DNA from: Haloarchaeobius salinus
GTDB lineage: Archaea; Halobacteriota; Halobacteria; Halobacteriales; Natrialbaceae
Length of the DNA: 64,000 nucleotides
Assembly: GCF_024464185.1 (NCBI RefSeq)
Contig: NZ_JANHAU010000003.1
Span: 124,001 to 188,000 of the forward strand
Direction of reading: 5' to 3'
Positions 9,309 through 19,473 of the stretch are shown in pieces. The translations under genes and the position numbers were made by a program. The notes beneath the pieces are model-generated. The model saw only the letters and a program-made list of their open reading frames with translations, did no database searches and was not told the origin of the DNA. Each line of letters starts with the position of its first letter. Position 1 is the first letter of the stretch.

Positions 9309-11218
9309 ATGTCCACCCAGTTCGCCTCAGGCGCGTGGTCCTTGATGAACTGCTTGCGCGGGCCGACGGCGTCGCCCATCAGCACCGAGAACATCTTGTC
9401 CGCCGCGGCGGCGTCCTCGATGTCAATCTTCTTCAGGACGCGGTTGTCGGGGTCCATCGTCGTCGACCAGAGCTGCTTCGGGTTCATCTCGCCGAGGCCC
9501 TTGAACCGCTGGACCTGCGTCGGGTTCCCGTTGCACTTCTCGCGGACGACCTCCTCGCGCTCGGCCTCGGTCATCACGTCGTACGTGTTGCCGTCGTACC
9601 GGATGCGGTAGAGCGGCGGCTTCGTCGCGTAGACGTAGCCGGCCTCGATCAGCGGACGCATGTGCCGGTAGAGGAAGGTCAGGAGGAGCGTCCGGATGTG
9701 CGCGCCGTCGACGTCGGCGTCGGTCGCCATGATGATCTTCTCGTACCGGGCGTCCTCGATGTCGAACTCGTCGCCGATGCCCGTGCCGATGGCGGTGATG
9801 AGGTTCCGGATCTGGTCGTTCTCGAGGATGCGGTCGAGACGGTGCTTCTCGACGTTCAGCACCTTCCCGCGGATGGGGAGGACGGCCTGGAACTCGGGGT
9901 TCCGGGCCTGCTTCGCCGAGCCACCGGCAGAGTCGCCCTCGACGATGAACAGCTCGGCCTTCGAGGGGTCCTTCGTCTGGCAGTCCGAGAGCTTGCCCGG
10001 CAGCGCGGTGTTCTCCAGTGCGCTCTTGCGGCGGGTCAGCTCCTCGGCCTTCTTCGCGGCCTTGCGGGCCTTCGCGGCCTCGACGGCCTTGCCGATGATC
10101 GCCTCTGCCGTGTTCGGGTGCTCCTCGAAGTACGTGTCGAGGTGGTCGTGCATCGCGCCCTCGACGATGCCCCGGACCTCGCTGTTGCCGAGTTTCGTCT
10201 TCGTCTGGCCCTCGAACTGCGGGTCGGGGTGCTTGATGGAGATGACCGCGGTCAGGCCCTCGCGGATGTCCTCGCCCTTGAGGGTGTCGTCGAGGTCCTT
10301 CAGCATCCCGTTGGTCGTCGCGTAGTCGTTGACGACCCGCGTGAGCGCGGTCTTGAACCCGGTGAGGTGGCTGCCGCCCTCGCGCGTGTTGATGTTGTTG
10401 GCGAAGGCGTGGATGGAGCCCTGGAGCTCGTCCGTCGCCTGCATCGCGACCTCGACCTGGATGTTCTGCTCCTCGTCCTCGAAGTAGATGACGTCCTCGT
10501 GGAGCGCGGTCTTGGTCTCGTTGAGGTAGCGGACGAACGCGCGGATGCCGCCCTCGTAGTGGAACGTCTCCGACTCGCCGTCGCGCTCGTCGACGATGCC
10601 GATGTTGACGCCGGAGTTGAGGAACGCGAGCTCGCGCAGGCGGTTCGCGAGCGTCTTGTAGGAGAAGTCAGTGGTCTCGAAGATCTCCTCGTCGGGCCAG
10701 AACCGGATGGTCGTCCCGGTCTCCTCGTCGGCGTCCATGGCGCGGACGCGTTCGAGCTCGCCCGCCGGGACGCCGCGTTTGAACGACTGTTCCCAGACGG
10801 CCCCGTCGCGTGTCACCTCGACGGTGAGGCGCTTCGACAGCGCGTTGACGACGCTGACGCCGACGCCGTGGAGCCCGCCGGACACCTGGTAGGACTTGTT
10901 GTCGAACTTCCCGCCGGCGTGGAGGACGGTCATGATGACCTCCAGTGCGGGCTTGTCGTGCTCCTCGTGCGTGTCGACGGGGATGCCGCGCCCGTCGTCG
11001 GAGACGCTCACCGAGTCGTCCTCGTGGATGGTGACCGTGATGTCGTCACAGTAGCCGGCGAGGGCCTCGTCGATGGAGTTGTCGACAACCTCGTAGACGA
11101 GGTGATGAAGGCCTCGAGAGTCGGTAGATCCGATGTACATCGCCGGCCGTTTTCGGACGGCCTCCAGGCCCTCGAGGACCTGGATTTGACCGGCGCTGTA
11201 CTCATTTTCGTTGGACAT
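9305..11218 (-). CDS. gyrB: DNA gyrase subunit B
   Basis: A 637-residue ATPase subunit of gyrase. Seen: GHKL ATP-binding motifs (DGRGIPVD near 78, [12 protein letters not shown] near 117), and the TOPRIM domain with EGDSAGGSA (near 421) and the [14 protein letters not shown] metal site (near 500). The C-terminus ends VDI as in many gyrases. First gene of the gyrBA operon; it lies head-to-head with top6B, with one small membrane-protein gene between. Confidence 0.97.
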   Translation of the reverse strand: MSNENEYSAGQIQVLEGLEAVRKRPAMYIGSTDSRGLHHLVYEVVDNSIDEALAGYCDDITVTIHEDDSVSVSDDGRGIPVDTHEEHDKPALEVIMTVLHAGGKFDNKSYQVSGGLHGVGVSVVNALSKRLTVEVTRDGAVWEQSFKRGVPAGELERVRAMDADEETGTTIRFWPDEEIFETTDFSYKTLANRLRELAFLNSGVNIGIVDERDGESETFHYEGGIRAFVRYLNETKTALHEDVIYFEDEEQNIQVEVAMQATDELQGSIHAFANNINTREGGSHLTGFKTALTRVVNDYATTNGMLKDLDDTLKGEDIREGLTAVISIKHPDPQFEGQTKTKLGNSEVRGIVEGAMHDHLDTYFEEHPNTAEAIIGKAVEAAKARKAAKKAEELTRRKSALENTALPGKLSDCQTKDPSKAELFIVEGDSAGGSAKQARNPEFQAVLPIRGKVLNVEKHRLDRILENDQIRNLITAIGTGIGDEFDIEDARYEKIIMATDADVDGAHIRTLLLTFLYRHMRPLIEAGYVYATKPPLYRIRYDGNTYDVMTEAEREEVVREKCNGNPTQVQRFKGLGEMNPKQLWSTTMDPDNRVLKKIDIEDAAAADKMFSVLMGDAVGPRKQFIKDHAPEANWVDI

Positions 11219-11249
11219 GAAAACCTGATTCCGGGTAGATGGCGTGGGG

Positions 11250-11258
11250 TAATAAAAG
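11250..11258 (-). promoter_or_regulatory. TATA-box promoter of gyrBA
   Basis: Read on the minus strand this is CTTTTATTA, 32-40 nt before the gyrB ATG. It is the only AT-rich motif in the leader and has the position of an archaeal TATA box. Confidence 0.55.
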
Positions 11259-11358
11259 TCACGTGTGCGCGCTCGCGCGTGACCCGAAAATCACCACGCA
11301 GTGACGGGAAACGTCACGTTACCGTGCGAGAAACGTGGTGCGCCCGGTTCCCGACCAC

Positions 11359-11682
11359 TCAGCGATGACCGGCGGTGTCAGCGGTATGGTCGAGCACCCA
11401 CCGATAGGAGCCGAGCGAGGCGAGCATGACACCTCCACCGGCGAGCAGCAGGGACATCGGGACGGGCTGGTTCGACGACAGCAGGTAGCCGGTGAGTGCG
11501 ACGAGCACCAGCGCGTTGGCCTCGCAGACGGCGACGCCGGCCGAGAGCCACGGCCGGGCGTCTCCGAACGCGCCGCGCTGGAAGACCAGCATCGTCGTCC
11601 GCGTGGCCACGACCAGTGCGACGAGGGACACGCCAGTCAGCAGGACCGCGTAGCCGGGGTCACCCGCCGCGCCGACGACCAT
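11359..11682 (-). CDS. Three-span membrane protein, unknown function
   Basis: A 107-residue protein with three hydrophobic segments (about residues 10-27, 48-67 and 75-92). The ATG at 11682 (VVGAAGDPGYA) was chosen because the longer alternative at 11745 would run into the top6B promoter and adds a basic stretch unlike the rest. I recognise only a resemblance to small haloarchaeal membrane proteins that often accompany regulators. It is divergent from top6B. Confidence 0.5.
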   Translation of the reverse strand: MVVGAAGDPGYAVLLTGVSLVALVVATRTTMLVFQRGAFGDARPWLSAGVAVCEANALVLVALTGYLLSSNQPVPMSLLLAGGGVMLASLGSYRWVLDHTADTAGHR

Positions 11683-11760
11683 CTCTTGTGCGATTGATAC
11701 GATGGGTCCCGTTTTGACTCTGCTGGCCGTCGCCTTCACTTTCACTCCGCCAGCGTACCC

Positions 11761-11769
11761 CTTTTAACC
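11761..11769 (+). promoter_or_regulatory. TATA-box promoter of top6BA
   Basis: CTTTTAACC lies 27-35 nt before the top6B ATG at 11796, the expected archaeal spacing. A purine-rich GGAAAGGGGGAG between it and the ATG could serve as a ribosome-binding site. Confidence 0.55.
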
Positions 11770-11795
11770 TCGGCCGCGGAAAGGGGGAGTACAGA

Positions 11796-14270
11796 ATGAC
11801 GTCCTTCCAGCAGACACTCGGCGAGGAGGGGGGCATCGCCGAGGAGTTGGCCGAGAGCCAGCGGGCCATCTCCATCGCCGAGTTCTTCGAGAAGAACAAG
11901 CAGATGCTCGGGTTCGACTCCGAGGCCCGGGCGCTCGTCACGGCCGTCAAGGAGGCCGTCGACAACGCGCTGGACGCCACGGAGGAGGCCCGCATCCGGC
12001 CGAACATCTCGGTCGAGATAACGGAGTCGGGCGACTACTACCGGCTCGCCGTCGAGGACAACGGTCCCGGCATCACGAAGGAGCAGATCCCGAAGATCTT
12101 CGGGAAGCTGCTGTACGGCAGCCGGTTCCACGCACGCGAGCAGTCCCGCGGCCAGCAGGGTATCGGTATCTCCGCTGCGGTGCTCTACTCCCAGCTGACC
12201 AGCGGCAAGCCGGCGAAGATCACCTCACGGACGAAGGGGGCAGACACCGTGATGGAGTTCGAGATCGTCATCGACACCGACGACAACGAGCCGGAGATCC
12301 GCGAGGAGCGCGAGCTCACACCGGGCGAGTCCGACCTCGGCGACACACACGGGACACGCATCGAACTGGAGATGGCGGCGAACATGCGCGCCCGCCAGCA
12401 GCTCCAGGACTACATCAAGCACACGGCGGTCGTCAACCCGCACGCGACCATCTCCTTCTCGGAGCCGACCGAGGAGTTCGTCGCCAAGGCCGACTACGAC
12501 GCCGACCTCCCGGAGGAGACCGAGGAGATCCGCCCGCACCCACACGGCGTCGAGCTCGGGAACGTGCTCAAGATGCTGAAGGCGACCGACTCCCACTCCG
12601 TCTCGGGCTTTCTCCAGACCGAGTTCACCCGCGTCGGGCGCAAGACCGCCGACAACATCGTCGACGCCTTCCGCGACCGACACTACGGTCGCGAGATGGC
12701 GTGGTCGCTGCCGGCCGACGACGCCGTGGTCGCGGCGGTCACCGAGGCGGTGAACAACAAGCCCGCCGAGGCCGTCGCGGCGTTCGCAGACCGGGTCGTC
12801 GCCGCACTCGACGACCGGGCGACGGAGGGACGCGTGGCCCATCACCAGGTCGCCGCGGCTGTCGAGGCCGCCGCCGAGGCGGTCGAGGCCGAGGCCCGGT
12901 TCGGCTCCACAGTACGCGAGAACGTCGTCGAGGGCGTCTGGACGGCCATCACGGGCTACGGGCTCACACCGGAGGAGACGGCCGAGGACGACGAGGGCGA
13001 CGACATCGCGCGCATCCGGGACGACGTTCGGGCACACGCCGACGCCGCCACCTCCGTCCAGAAGGACGACGCGGTCGTCGTCGCGTTCGCCGACCGACTC
13101 GCCGCGAAGTTCGTCCCCGACGACGCCGACGGCCGCCGGAACCGACTCCACCGCGACACCGTCCGCGACTTCGTCGACCGCGCCGCGGACATGACCGAGG
13201 AGCGCGAGGACGCGACCTTCGGCGACACCGCCCGGGAGAACGTCGTCGACGAGCTCTGGGACACGATGATGACGGTGCCGGACGATCCGCCGAAGGTCCG
13301 CGCCCTCGCGGACGACCGTGCCGGCGTCGGCGACCTCGTCGCGGCGATGCGCCAGACCGACATCATCGCACCGCCGACTTCCTGTCTCTCGCCCATCTCG
13401 GCCGAGCTCGTGGAGGCCGGCCTCCGCAAGGAGTTCGACGCGGAGTTCTACTCGGCCGCGACCCGCGACGCCGAGGTCACCGCGGGCGACCCGTTCGTCG
13501 TGGAGGCGGGCATCGCCTACGGCGGCGACATCGAGGCCGACGGACAGGCCCAGTTGCTCCGGTACGCGAACCGCGTCCCCCTCGTCTACAAGCGGGGCGG
13601 CTGTGCCATCACGCAGGTCATCCAGGACATCGGCTGGCGGAACTACAACCTCGACCAGCCGGGCGGCCGCGGCGTGCCGAACGGACCCGTCGTCATCATG
13701 GTCCACGTCGCCTCGACGAACGTCCCCTTCACCAGCGAGTCGAAGGACGCCGTCGCCTCGGTGCCCGAGATCGAGGACGAGATAGAGCTGGCCGTGCGGG
13801 AGGCCGCACGCGAGCTGAAGTCGTACCTGAAGAAGCAGCGCTCGATGCGGAAACGCCAGCAGAAACAGAACGTCCTCGCGGACATCCTGCCCCGGATGGC
13901 GACGAAGGTCGCCGAGGTGACCGGCCGGCCGGAGCCGAACTACGACGACGCGCTGGCCCGCATCATGAACAACGTCCTCGTCGAACGCGAGACCGAGGAG
14001 AACGGCGACAGCCAGACGGTCAAGGTCCGCGTCGAGAACAACGCCTCGACGAAGGAGTCGCCCGAACTGACGGACATCGTCACCGCCGAACCCTCGGACC
14101 TCACCGACGGCGCGACCGTCGTCGAGATGGACGGCGAGTGGTTCGTCAAGTGGCAGCCCGAGGTGTCCTCGGGCGACGAGGCCGTCCTCGAGTACACCGT
14201 CGGCAGCGACGCAACGTTCGACCTCTCCGTCAGCGGGGTCGAGGGACCGAAACTCACCGTGACCAACTGA
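11796..14270 (+). CDS. top6B: DNA topoisomerase VI subunit B
   Basis: An 824-residue GHKL ATPase subunit of type IIB topoisomerase, which relaxes and decatenates DNA with Top6A. ATP-binding motifs are clear: [13 protein letters not shown] (N-box, near 52), EDNGPGI (near 87) and [14 protein letters not shown] (near 115). The protein is about 290 residues longer than the well-studied Sulfolobus subunit. Part of the difference is an Ala/Asp-rich insert (about residues 305-510) that appears to hold two copies of a module, each ending in FGxTxRENVVxxxW (near 368 and 474). Translation reaches the stop one base before top6A. Confidence 0.95.
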   Translation: MTSFQQTLGEEGGIAEELAESQRAISIAEFFEKNKQMLGFDSEARALVTAVKEAVDNALDATEEARIRPNISVEITESGDYYRLAVEDNGPGITKEQIPKIFGKLLYGSRFHAREQSRGQQGIGISAAVLYSQLTSGKPAKITSRTKGADTVMEFEIVIDTDDNEPEIREERELTPGESDLGDTHGTRIELEMAANMRARQQLQDYIKHTAVVNPHATISFSEPTEEFVAKADYDADLPEETEEIRPHPHGVELGNVLKMLKATDSHSVSGFLQTEFTRVGRKTADNIVDAFRDRHYGREMAWSLPADDAVVAAVTEAVNNKPAEAVAAFADRVVAALDDRATEGRVAHHQVAAAVEAAAEAVEAEARFGSTVRENVVEGVWTAITGYGLTPEETAEDDEGDDIARIRDDVRAHADAATSVQKDDAVVVAFADRLAAKFVPDDADGRRNRLHRDTVRDFVDRAADMTEEREDATFGDTARENVVDELWDTMMTVPDDPPKVRALADDRAGVGDLVAAMRQTDIIAPPTSCLSPISAELVEAGLRKEFDAEFYSAATRDAEVTAGDPFVVEAGIAYGGDIEADGQAQLLRYANRVPLVYKRGGCAITQVIQDIGWRNYNLDQPGGRGVPNGPVVIMVHVASTNVPFTSESKDAVASVPEIEDEIELAVREAARELKSYLKKQRSMRKRQQKQNVLADILPRMATKVAEVTGRPEPNYDDALARIMNNVLVERETEENGDSQTVKVRVENNASTKESPELTDIVTAEPSDLTDGATVVEMDGEWFVKWQPEVSSGDEAVLEYTVGSDATFDLSVSGVEGPKLTVTN

Positions 14271-14271
14271 T

Positions 14272-15363
14272 ATGAGCACCGACACAGACGCAGACGCACG
14301 ACAGCAACTCATCGACCTCGCCGCCGAGTTCTACGACCAGTTCGAGGACGGGCAGGTGCCGACGATGACCCTGCCGACCCGGACGAAGTCGAACATCGAA
14401 TACGACGAGGAGAGCGACGTCTGGGTGTACGGCGACCGCACCTCGACGCGCTCGGCCAACTCCGTCCGGGGGGCACGCAAGCTCCTGAAGGCCATCTACA
14501 CCATCGAGTTCCTCTCGCGCCAGCTCGACGAGGACCGCTCGTCCACCCTGCGTGAGCTGTACTACCTCTCGGAGTCGTGGGACGCCGAGGAGGCGCAGTT
14601 CAACGGGCAGGACGAGTCGAACAAGCTCGTCGAGGACTTAGAGATCGTCAGCGAGGTCAAGCGCGAGGACTTCCACATGCGCCCGGAGGAGTCGGGTGCG
14701 ACGCTCATCGGGCCGCTCGAACTCATCGAGCAGACCCGTCGTGGCGAGCGCCAGATCCACTGTCAGGAGGACGTGGGCGAGGGCGGCTACCAGATCCCCA
14801 ACAACCCGGACACCATCGAGTTCACCGACCACGACATCGACTTCGTGCTGTGTGTGGAGACCGGTGGTATGCGGGACCGGCTCGTCGAGAACGGCTTCGA
14901 CACGGACTACAACTGCCTCGTCGTCCACCTGAAGGGGCAGCCCGCCCGGGCAACCCGACGCATCACGAAGCGGCTCCACGACGAGCTGGACCTCCCGGTG
15001 CTGGTGTTCACCGACGGCGACCCGTGGTCGTACCGCATCTTCGGCTCGGTGGCGTACGGCTCGATCAAGTCCGCACACCTCTCGAAGTACCTCGCGACGC
15101 CCGAGGCGCGCTACGTCGGCATCCGGCCCGAGGACATCGTGGAGTACGACCTGCCGACGGACCCGCTCGCCGACTCGGACGTGAACGCGCTGGAGTCCGA
15201 ACTGGACGACCCCCGGTTCCAGGACGAGTTCTGGACCGAGCAGATCGAGCTCCAGCTCGACATCGGGAAGAAGGCTGAACAGCAGGCGCTGGCGGCGAAC
15301 GGTCTCGACTTCGTCACCGACACGTACCTGCCCGAGCGCCTGACCGAGATGGGCGTCCTCTAG
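14272..15363 (+). CDS. top6A: DNA topoisomerase VI subunit A (Spo11-like)
   Basis: A 363-residue DNA-cleaving subunit related to eukaryotic Spo11. The winged-helix 5Y-CAP domain carries [11 protein letters not shown], with the catalytic tyrosine most likely Tyr98. The TOPRIM domain shows [10 protein letters not shown] and [12 protein letters not shown], holding the acidic metal ligands. It starts one base after the top6B stop, so the subunits are co-translated in one operon. Normal length for the family. Confidence 0.95.
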   Translation: MSTDTDADARQQLIDLAAEFYDQFEDGQVPTMTLPTRTKSNIEYDEESDVWVYGDRTSTRSANSVRGARKLLKAIYTIEFLSRQLDEDRSSTLRELYYLSESWDAEEAQFNGQDESNKLVEDLEIVSEVKREDFHMRPEESGATLIGPLELIEQTRRGERQIHCQEDVGEGGYQIPNNPDTIEFTDHDIDFVLCVETGGMRDRLVENGFDTDYNCLVVHLKGQPARATRRITKRLHDELDLPVLVFTDGDPWSYRIFGSVAYGSIKSAHLSKYLATPEARYVGIRPEDIVEYDLPTDPLADSDVNALESELDDPRFQDEFWTEQIELQLDIGKKAEQQALAANGLDFVTDTYLPERLTEMGVL

Positions 15364-15438
15364 CGGGGCCGACACCCGGCGGGAGCCACGGCGGTTTTTC
15401 CTCGGAATCGTTATATCGACCCGTATCGTGTAGCTCGC

Positions 15439-16131
15439 ATGGTACGAACCACCGCACTGCTCGTCGTGCTCACGGTACTCCTCGCCGGCTGTGTCGGCGG
15501 GGGCGTGGGCGTGGACTCGACACCGACCGCGACACCGACCAACAGCGGTGATGGCGGCGGCGGGGGCGGTAGTGGCGGTGGGGGAGGCGGCGGCAGCGGC
15601 GGTGACCTCGAACCGGGAAGCTGGAACGTCCTCGAGTTCGACCAGCCCGCGACGTACACCTACGACATCTTCGTCGAGGGTGAAGGCGAGGGCTCGCTCG
15701 TCTGGGACGTCCAGGAGGTCGACGGCGACTCCATCACCGTCCGGACGGTGTACGAAGTCGGCGAGGAGCGGTACGAGTCGACCGTGACCGGGACGAAGGA
15801 GACCGTCCAGTCACAGCTCTACGCGAACCCCGCGGGTATCCTGCTGCTGACGACGATGTTCACGCCCTCGGCCTGGTACGGCGGTCAGGAGCTCGAAGTG
15901 GGGTCGGGCTGGTCCTACCAGACACAGGAGGGCTCGGCGAGCTTCGAGGTGACCGGCGTGGAGACGTACGCCGGCGTCGACTGCTTCTACTCGGAGATGA
16001 TAGTCGACGGCACGACGCTGCACGAGGGCTGTTTCTCGCCGGACCTCGGGCTGGCACCGTACACCGCGTACTACAACGAGGACGGGAGCCTGTCGATGTC
16101 GATGGAGCTCGTCAGCTACGAGCGGAACTGA
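15439..16131 (+). CDS. Secreted lipoprotein with Gly-rich linker
   Basis: A 230-residue predicted lipoprotein. The hydrophobic signal ends in the lipobox LLAGC (Cys18), followed by a Thr/Gly-rich linker (about residues 30-55) with long Gly runs. The mature domain (about 60-230) is beta-rich with paired Cys (GVDCFYSE and HEGCFS) that could form a disulfide. Function unknown. A TATA-like TTATATCG at 15411 lies 28 nt before the ATG. Its last 16 nt overlap the convergent metallo-hydrolase gene. Confidence 0.7.
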   Translation: MVRTTALLVVLTVLLAGCVGGGVGVDSTPTATPTNSGDGGGGGGSGGGGGGGSGGDLEPGSWNVLEFDQPATYTYDIFVEGEGEGSLVWDVQEVDGDSITVRTVYEVGEERYESTVTGTKETVQSQLYANPAGILLLTTMFTPSAWYGGQELEVGSGWSYQTQEGSASFEVTGVETYAGVDCFYSEMIVDGTTLHEGCFSPDLGLAPYTAYYNEDGSLSMSMELVSYERN

Positions 16132-16895
16132 TTCCTCCGACCCGACTTCTCGTCCAGGACGACCGGAACGCCGCGTCCGGCCACGTCGGCCGCGAATGCG
16201 CCCGAATCCGTCGTGAGGATGTCGATGGTGTTGTAGTGGACCGGCAGGACCAGGTCCGGGTCCATGCGCTCGGCCAGGTCGGCGGCCTCGTGGCGGTCGC
16301 TGACGACGGTGCCACCGATGTTCGCGAGGAACAGCGACACGTCGAGCTCCGCGAAGCCGTCGAGCGCGTCGGAGTCGCCCGGCCAGAACACGGTCACGTC
16401 GCCGACCGAGAGCAGGAACCCACAGCCGAACCCCGGGGGATGGGTGACCGACCCGTCGGCGTCGGCACGCGGACCGTCCGGGTCGTTGTACGCGGCGACC
16501 GTCCAGCAGTCCACACCGGCAGCCGAGAGGTGGTCCTCGTCGGTGACGCGGACGATCTCGTAGGGCAGTTCGTCCACCGGCGTCACGTCCCGGTCGATGT
16601 TCGCGGCATCGACGCCCTCGTAGACGACGACGGTCGCCTCCTGGCTCGCGACGCGCTGGATGGCGTCCGTGTCGTAGTGGTGGTCGTGGGTGACACAGAC
16701 GAGGTCGCCGTCCTTCGGGTAGTCGTTCTGCGGAGCCGGATGCGGCAGGTCCGAATCACCCGGCGAAGTCCACTCCCCGGAGAGGACGCCGTAGCGGCCG
16801 GGGTCGAGGTAGACGACGGTGCCGTCCGACGCTTCGAGGCGGGTGGTCGCGTAGCCGAGCCAGTCGACGAGCAGGCCGTCGTGACGGATGGTCAT
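16116..16895 (-). CDS. Metallo-beta-lactamase-fold hydrolase (UlaG-like)
   Basis: A 259-residue metal-dependent hydrolase. The metal-binding signature is VTHDHHYDTD (near residue 68), with further candidate ligands at FWPGDSDALDGF and LPVHYNTID. The layout fits the UlaG/L-ascorbate-6-phosphate lactonase-like branch, whose haloarchaeal members have no known substrate. The ATG at 16895 (TIRHDGLLVDWLG) was preferred to an upstream in-frame ATG because the fold starts here. The 3' end overlaps the convergent lipoprotein gene by 16 nt. Confidence 0.7.
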   Translation of the reverse strand: MTIRHDGLLVDWLGYATTRLEASDGTVVYLDPGRYGVLSGEWTSPGDSDLPHPAPQNDYPKDGDLVCVTHDHHYDTDAIQRVASQEATVVVYEGVDAANIDRDVTPVDELPYEIVRVTDEDHLSAAGVDCWTVAAYNDPDGPRADADGSVTHPPGFGCGFLLSVGDVTVFWPGDSDALDGFAELDVSLFLANIGGTVVSDRHEAADLAERMDPDLVLPVHYNTIDILTTDSGAFAADVAGRGVPVVLDEKSGRRNQFRS

Positions 16896-16976
16896 GGCTG
16901 GGCGTTGGACCGGGGCGGGCAAAACGGCGGCGGATACGGTCGAGCGCGCGACGGCCAATCGTCGTGGGACACGGCG

Positions 16977-17495
16977 TCAGTCGACGGTGGTCCACGAGTG
17001 CCTGGTGTCCTGGTCGACGACCTCGTACACCTCGTCGTCGAGACCACCGAGGGTCGTGTCGAACGCCCGCCGACAGATGTCGGCAGCGAGGCAGGCGTCC
17101 GCCGAGGGGACGGGTTCGTCGAAGCGAACCGCGATGCCGGTGGTGCCGTCGAGCTCGACGACCAGTCGCTGTTCGTCGGCGACCGTCCGGATCACCTCGC
17201 GCACCGCGTCATCGACGTCGCGGGCGTAGTGGGTCCCCATGACGTAGTCGTAGCGCCCCTCCTCGCCGTCGTAGATCTGGACCCGGTAGTGGTCGGAGAG
17301 CATCGGCCGGCCGAGGTGTGCGTCGAACAGCTTCGCGAGCCGGGTCCGGTACTCGTCGACGGTCGCCACACCGCGTGCCTCGTCCTCGAGGAAGTCCCAG
17401 ACGACGGCGGGCTGGACGTCGAGTTCCTCGGCACGGTCGCGGACCCACTCGGGTTTCTCGTCGCCGATGTCGTCCGGCGGTGTGCCGATGTCCAT
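16977..17495 (-). CDS. Hypothetical cytoplasmic protein
   Basis: A 172-residue acidic protein without membrane spans or a motif I recognise. Visible features are WVRDRAEELDVQPAVVWDFL near the N-terminus and a mixed alpha/beta C-terminal half with several Cys (DACLAADICRRAF). Codon use matches chromosomal genes around it. It lies 81 bp upstream of the metallo-hydrolase on the same strand and 93 bp downstream of the ligase gene. Confidence 0.55.
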   Translation of the reverse strand: MDIGTPPDDIGDEKPEWVRDRAEELDVQPAVVWDFLEDEARGVATVDEYRTRLAKLFDAHLGRPMLSDHYRVQIYDGEEGRYDYVMGTHYARDVDDAVREVIRTVADEQRLVVELDGTTGIAVRFDEPVPSADACLAADICRRAFDTTLGGLDDEVYEVVDQDTRHSWTTVD

Positions 17496-17588
17496 ACAGC
17501 CACGAAGGGAGACCGATTGACAAAAGCGTATTTGCCGAACCGGCGGTCGGCCGACCCGACACGTGTCGAACCCGGGAAATACAGGGTG

Positions 17589-19241
17589 TCACTGCGATTC
17601 GGCGAGCCGTTCCAGTCGCTCCAGCGAATCCGCGTCCGAGGGGGCCTTGTCCTCGCGGACGCCGACGAAGCGCGGGAACCGGAGCGCGTAGCCGGACTCG
17701 TACGTCGGCGAGGCCTGGATCTCCTCGTAGCCGACCTCGAAGACGACCGCCGGCTCGAACGTCACGTCGCGGCCGGACTCCGTGGTGACGTGCCGTTCCA
17801 GCCGCTCGGTCAGCTCCGCCAGCTCCTCGTCGGTGACGCCGGTCGCGACCTTGCCGACCGGCAGGTGGTCGTCGCCGTCGCGTACCGCGATGTGGAACGT
17901 CCCGAACAGGTTCGCACGCCGGCCTTCCCCCCACTCGCCTCCGACGACGACGCAGTCGAGGGTCTCCACGTCTGGTTTACGCTTCAGCCAGTTCTTCCCG
18001 CGCTTGCCCGGCGAGTACGTCGAGTCGGGGTCCTTCAGCATGATGCCCTCGTGGCCCGCGGCCAGCGCGTCCGCCTCGTGGGCGGCCACGGCGTCGGCGT
18101 CGTCGGTGACGAGCAGTTCCTCGACCCCGGCGTCGATGGTCTCGCGGAGCCGCTCGTGGCGCTCGACGAGCGGCGTGTCGAGGAGGTCCTCGCCCCCAGC
18201 GTGCAGGCAGTCGAACGCCCGGAGCTCGACGGTGACCGCCTCGCGAGCCTGGGCGACGTCGTGCTTCCGGCGGAACCGTCGGAGCACCTGCTGGAACGGC
18301 AGGGGCTCGCCGTCGTCGTCGACCGCGACCACCTCGCCGTCGAGGATCGCCGGCGCGTCGCAGCGCGCGCCGACGAACTCGACGACCTCGGGCAGCGCGT
18401 CGGTCACGTCCTCCATGTTCCGGGAGTAGACCGCGACCGCATCGCCGTCCCAGTGGACCTGCACGCGAGCGCCGTCGAACTTCGTCTCGACCGCGGCCGC
18501 ATCCCAGTCCGCCAGCGCGTCGCTCGCGGTGCCGGCCTGTGCGAGCATCGGCTGGACGGGACGGCCCACCGCGAGGTCCATCGCGGTCACGCCCGCCTCG
18601 CCCTCGTCTCTGGCCGTCTCCGCGACGAGCCCGTAGTCGTTCGACACCTGGAGGGCGCGCTCGACGGCGTCGACGGGCACGTCGAACGCGTCCGCGATGG
18701 CGTCCCGGACGGTCCCCTCGCCGACGCCGATGCGCATCTCCGCGAGGACGAGCCGCGCGAGGTACCGGCCCTCGGTGGGCTCGCTCTCGTTGAACAGCCC
18801 GAACAGCCGGTCGACCTTCGCGCCCTCGCTGCCCGACCCCGCCGTGGCCGCGAGCGCGACGAGGTCCTCGTACACCGACCCGACCGTGCGTTCCTCGCCG
18901 CCCTCAGCGCCTCCGAACGCGCCCAGTCCGGTCTGGCCACCGAACTCGTACGCCTCCGCGACGGCCCCGATCTCGCCGACCTCGGCGACGCGGGCCTCCA
19001 CGTCGTCGGCATCGACGTTCGGCCCCGCCGCCCGGGCGATGGCCGTATAGCAGATGCTCGGCCCGACGTCCAGCTTGCGCTCGTCCCACGCCGGGAACAC
19101 GCGACCCTGGACGAACCGCGCGACGACGGCGAGGTCGTCCCCGGCCGCCGCGAACAGGTCGCTGGCGAGCGCGACCGTCTCGAGGTCCGCCGGCTCCGAC
19201 TCGATTGCCGCCAGCCGCTCGGCGAACGACGCGAACTTCAT
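17589..19241 (-). CDS. lig: ATP-dependent DNA ligase
   Basis: A 550-residue archaeal replicative ligase that seals nicks using ATP. The nucleotidyl-accepting lysine is about Lys254 in ETKFDGARVQVH (motif I). Motif III-like VELRAFDCLH, motif IV EGIMLKDPDS and motif V NWLKRKPDV follow in order, and the C-terminal OB domain includes FRFxGVREDK-like RFPRFVGVREDK. The N-terminal 230 residues are the helical DNA-binding domain. The ATG at 19241 (KFASFAERLAAIE) matches the family start; longer open frame upstream is non-coding. Confidence 0.93.
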   Translation of the reverse strand: MKFASFAERLAAIESEPADLETVALASDLFAAAGDDLAVVARFVQGRVFPAWDERKLDVGPSICYTAIARAAGPNVDADDVEARVAEVGEIGAVAEAYEFGGQTGLGAFGGAEGGEERTVGSVYEDLVALAATAGSGSEGAKVDRLFGLFNESEPTEGRYLARLVLAEMRIGVGEGTVRDAIADAFDVPVDAVERALQVSNDYGLVAETARDEGEAGVTAMDLAVGRPVQPMLAQAGTASDALADWDAAAVETKFDGARVQVHWDGDAVAVYSRNMEDVTDALPEVVEFVGARCDAPAILDGEVVAVDDDGEPLPFQQVLRRFRRKHDVAQAREAVTVELRAFDCLHAGGEDLLDTPLVERHERLRETIDAGVEELLVTDDADAVAAHEADALAAGHEGIMLKDPDSTYSPGKRGKNWLKRKPDVETLDCVVVGGEWGEGRRANLFGTFHIAVRDGDDHLPVGKVATGVTDEELAELTERLERHVTTESGRDVTFEPAVVFEVGYEEIQASPTYESGYALRFPRFVGVREDKAPSDADSLERLERLAESQ

Positions 19242-19473
19242 CGAGCGAGCGTACCGGTGACGACGGGATAAACGGGTCGGATTCCGACGGCGCGAGCCGC
19301 CAGGGTTCAAGTACGGAGCCGGACCCAACGTCGACGTGCCCGACCGAACGGCCCCGAGGGGGAGCGCGGGTGTGCGACACGACCCCCCGGGCGTGGTCAG
19401 TGTCGCCTGTTCGCAACCGACCCCAACCTGCTGACCCACGGGTTTTTAGAACACACCCGTCCGACTGTGCCCC

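Noticed and set aside
16236-19271. Open frame of about 1,010 codons on the plus strand
   Set aside because: It is opposite the ligase, the 172-aa gene and the metallo-hydrolase, all with clear motifs or natural codon use.
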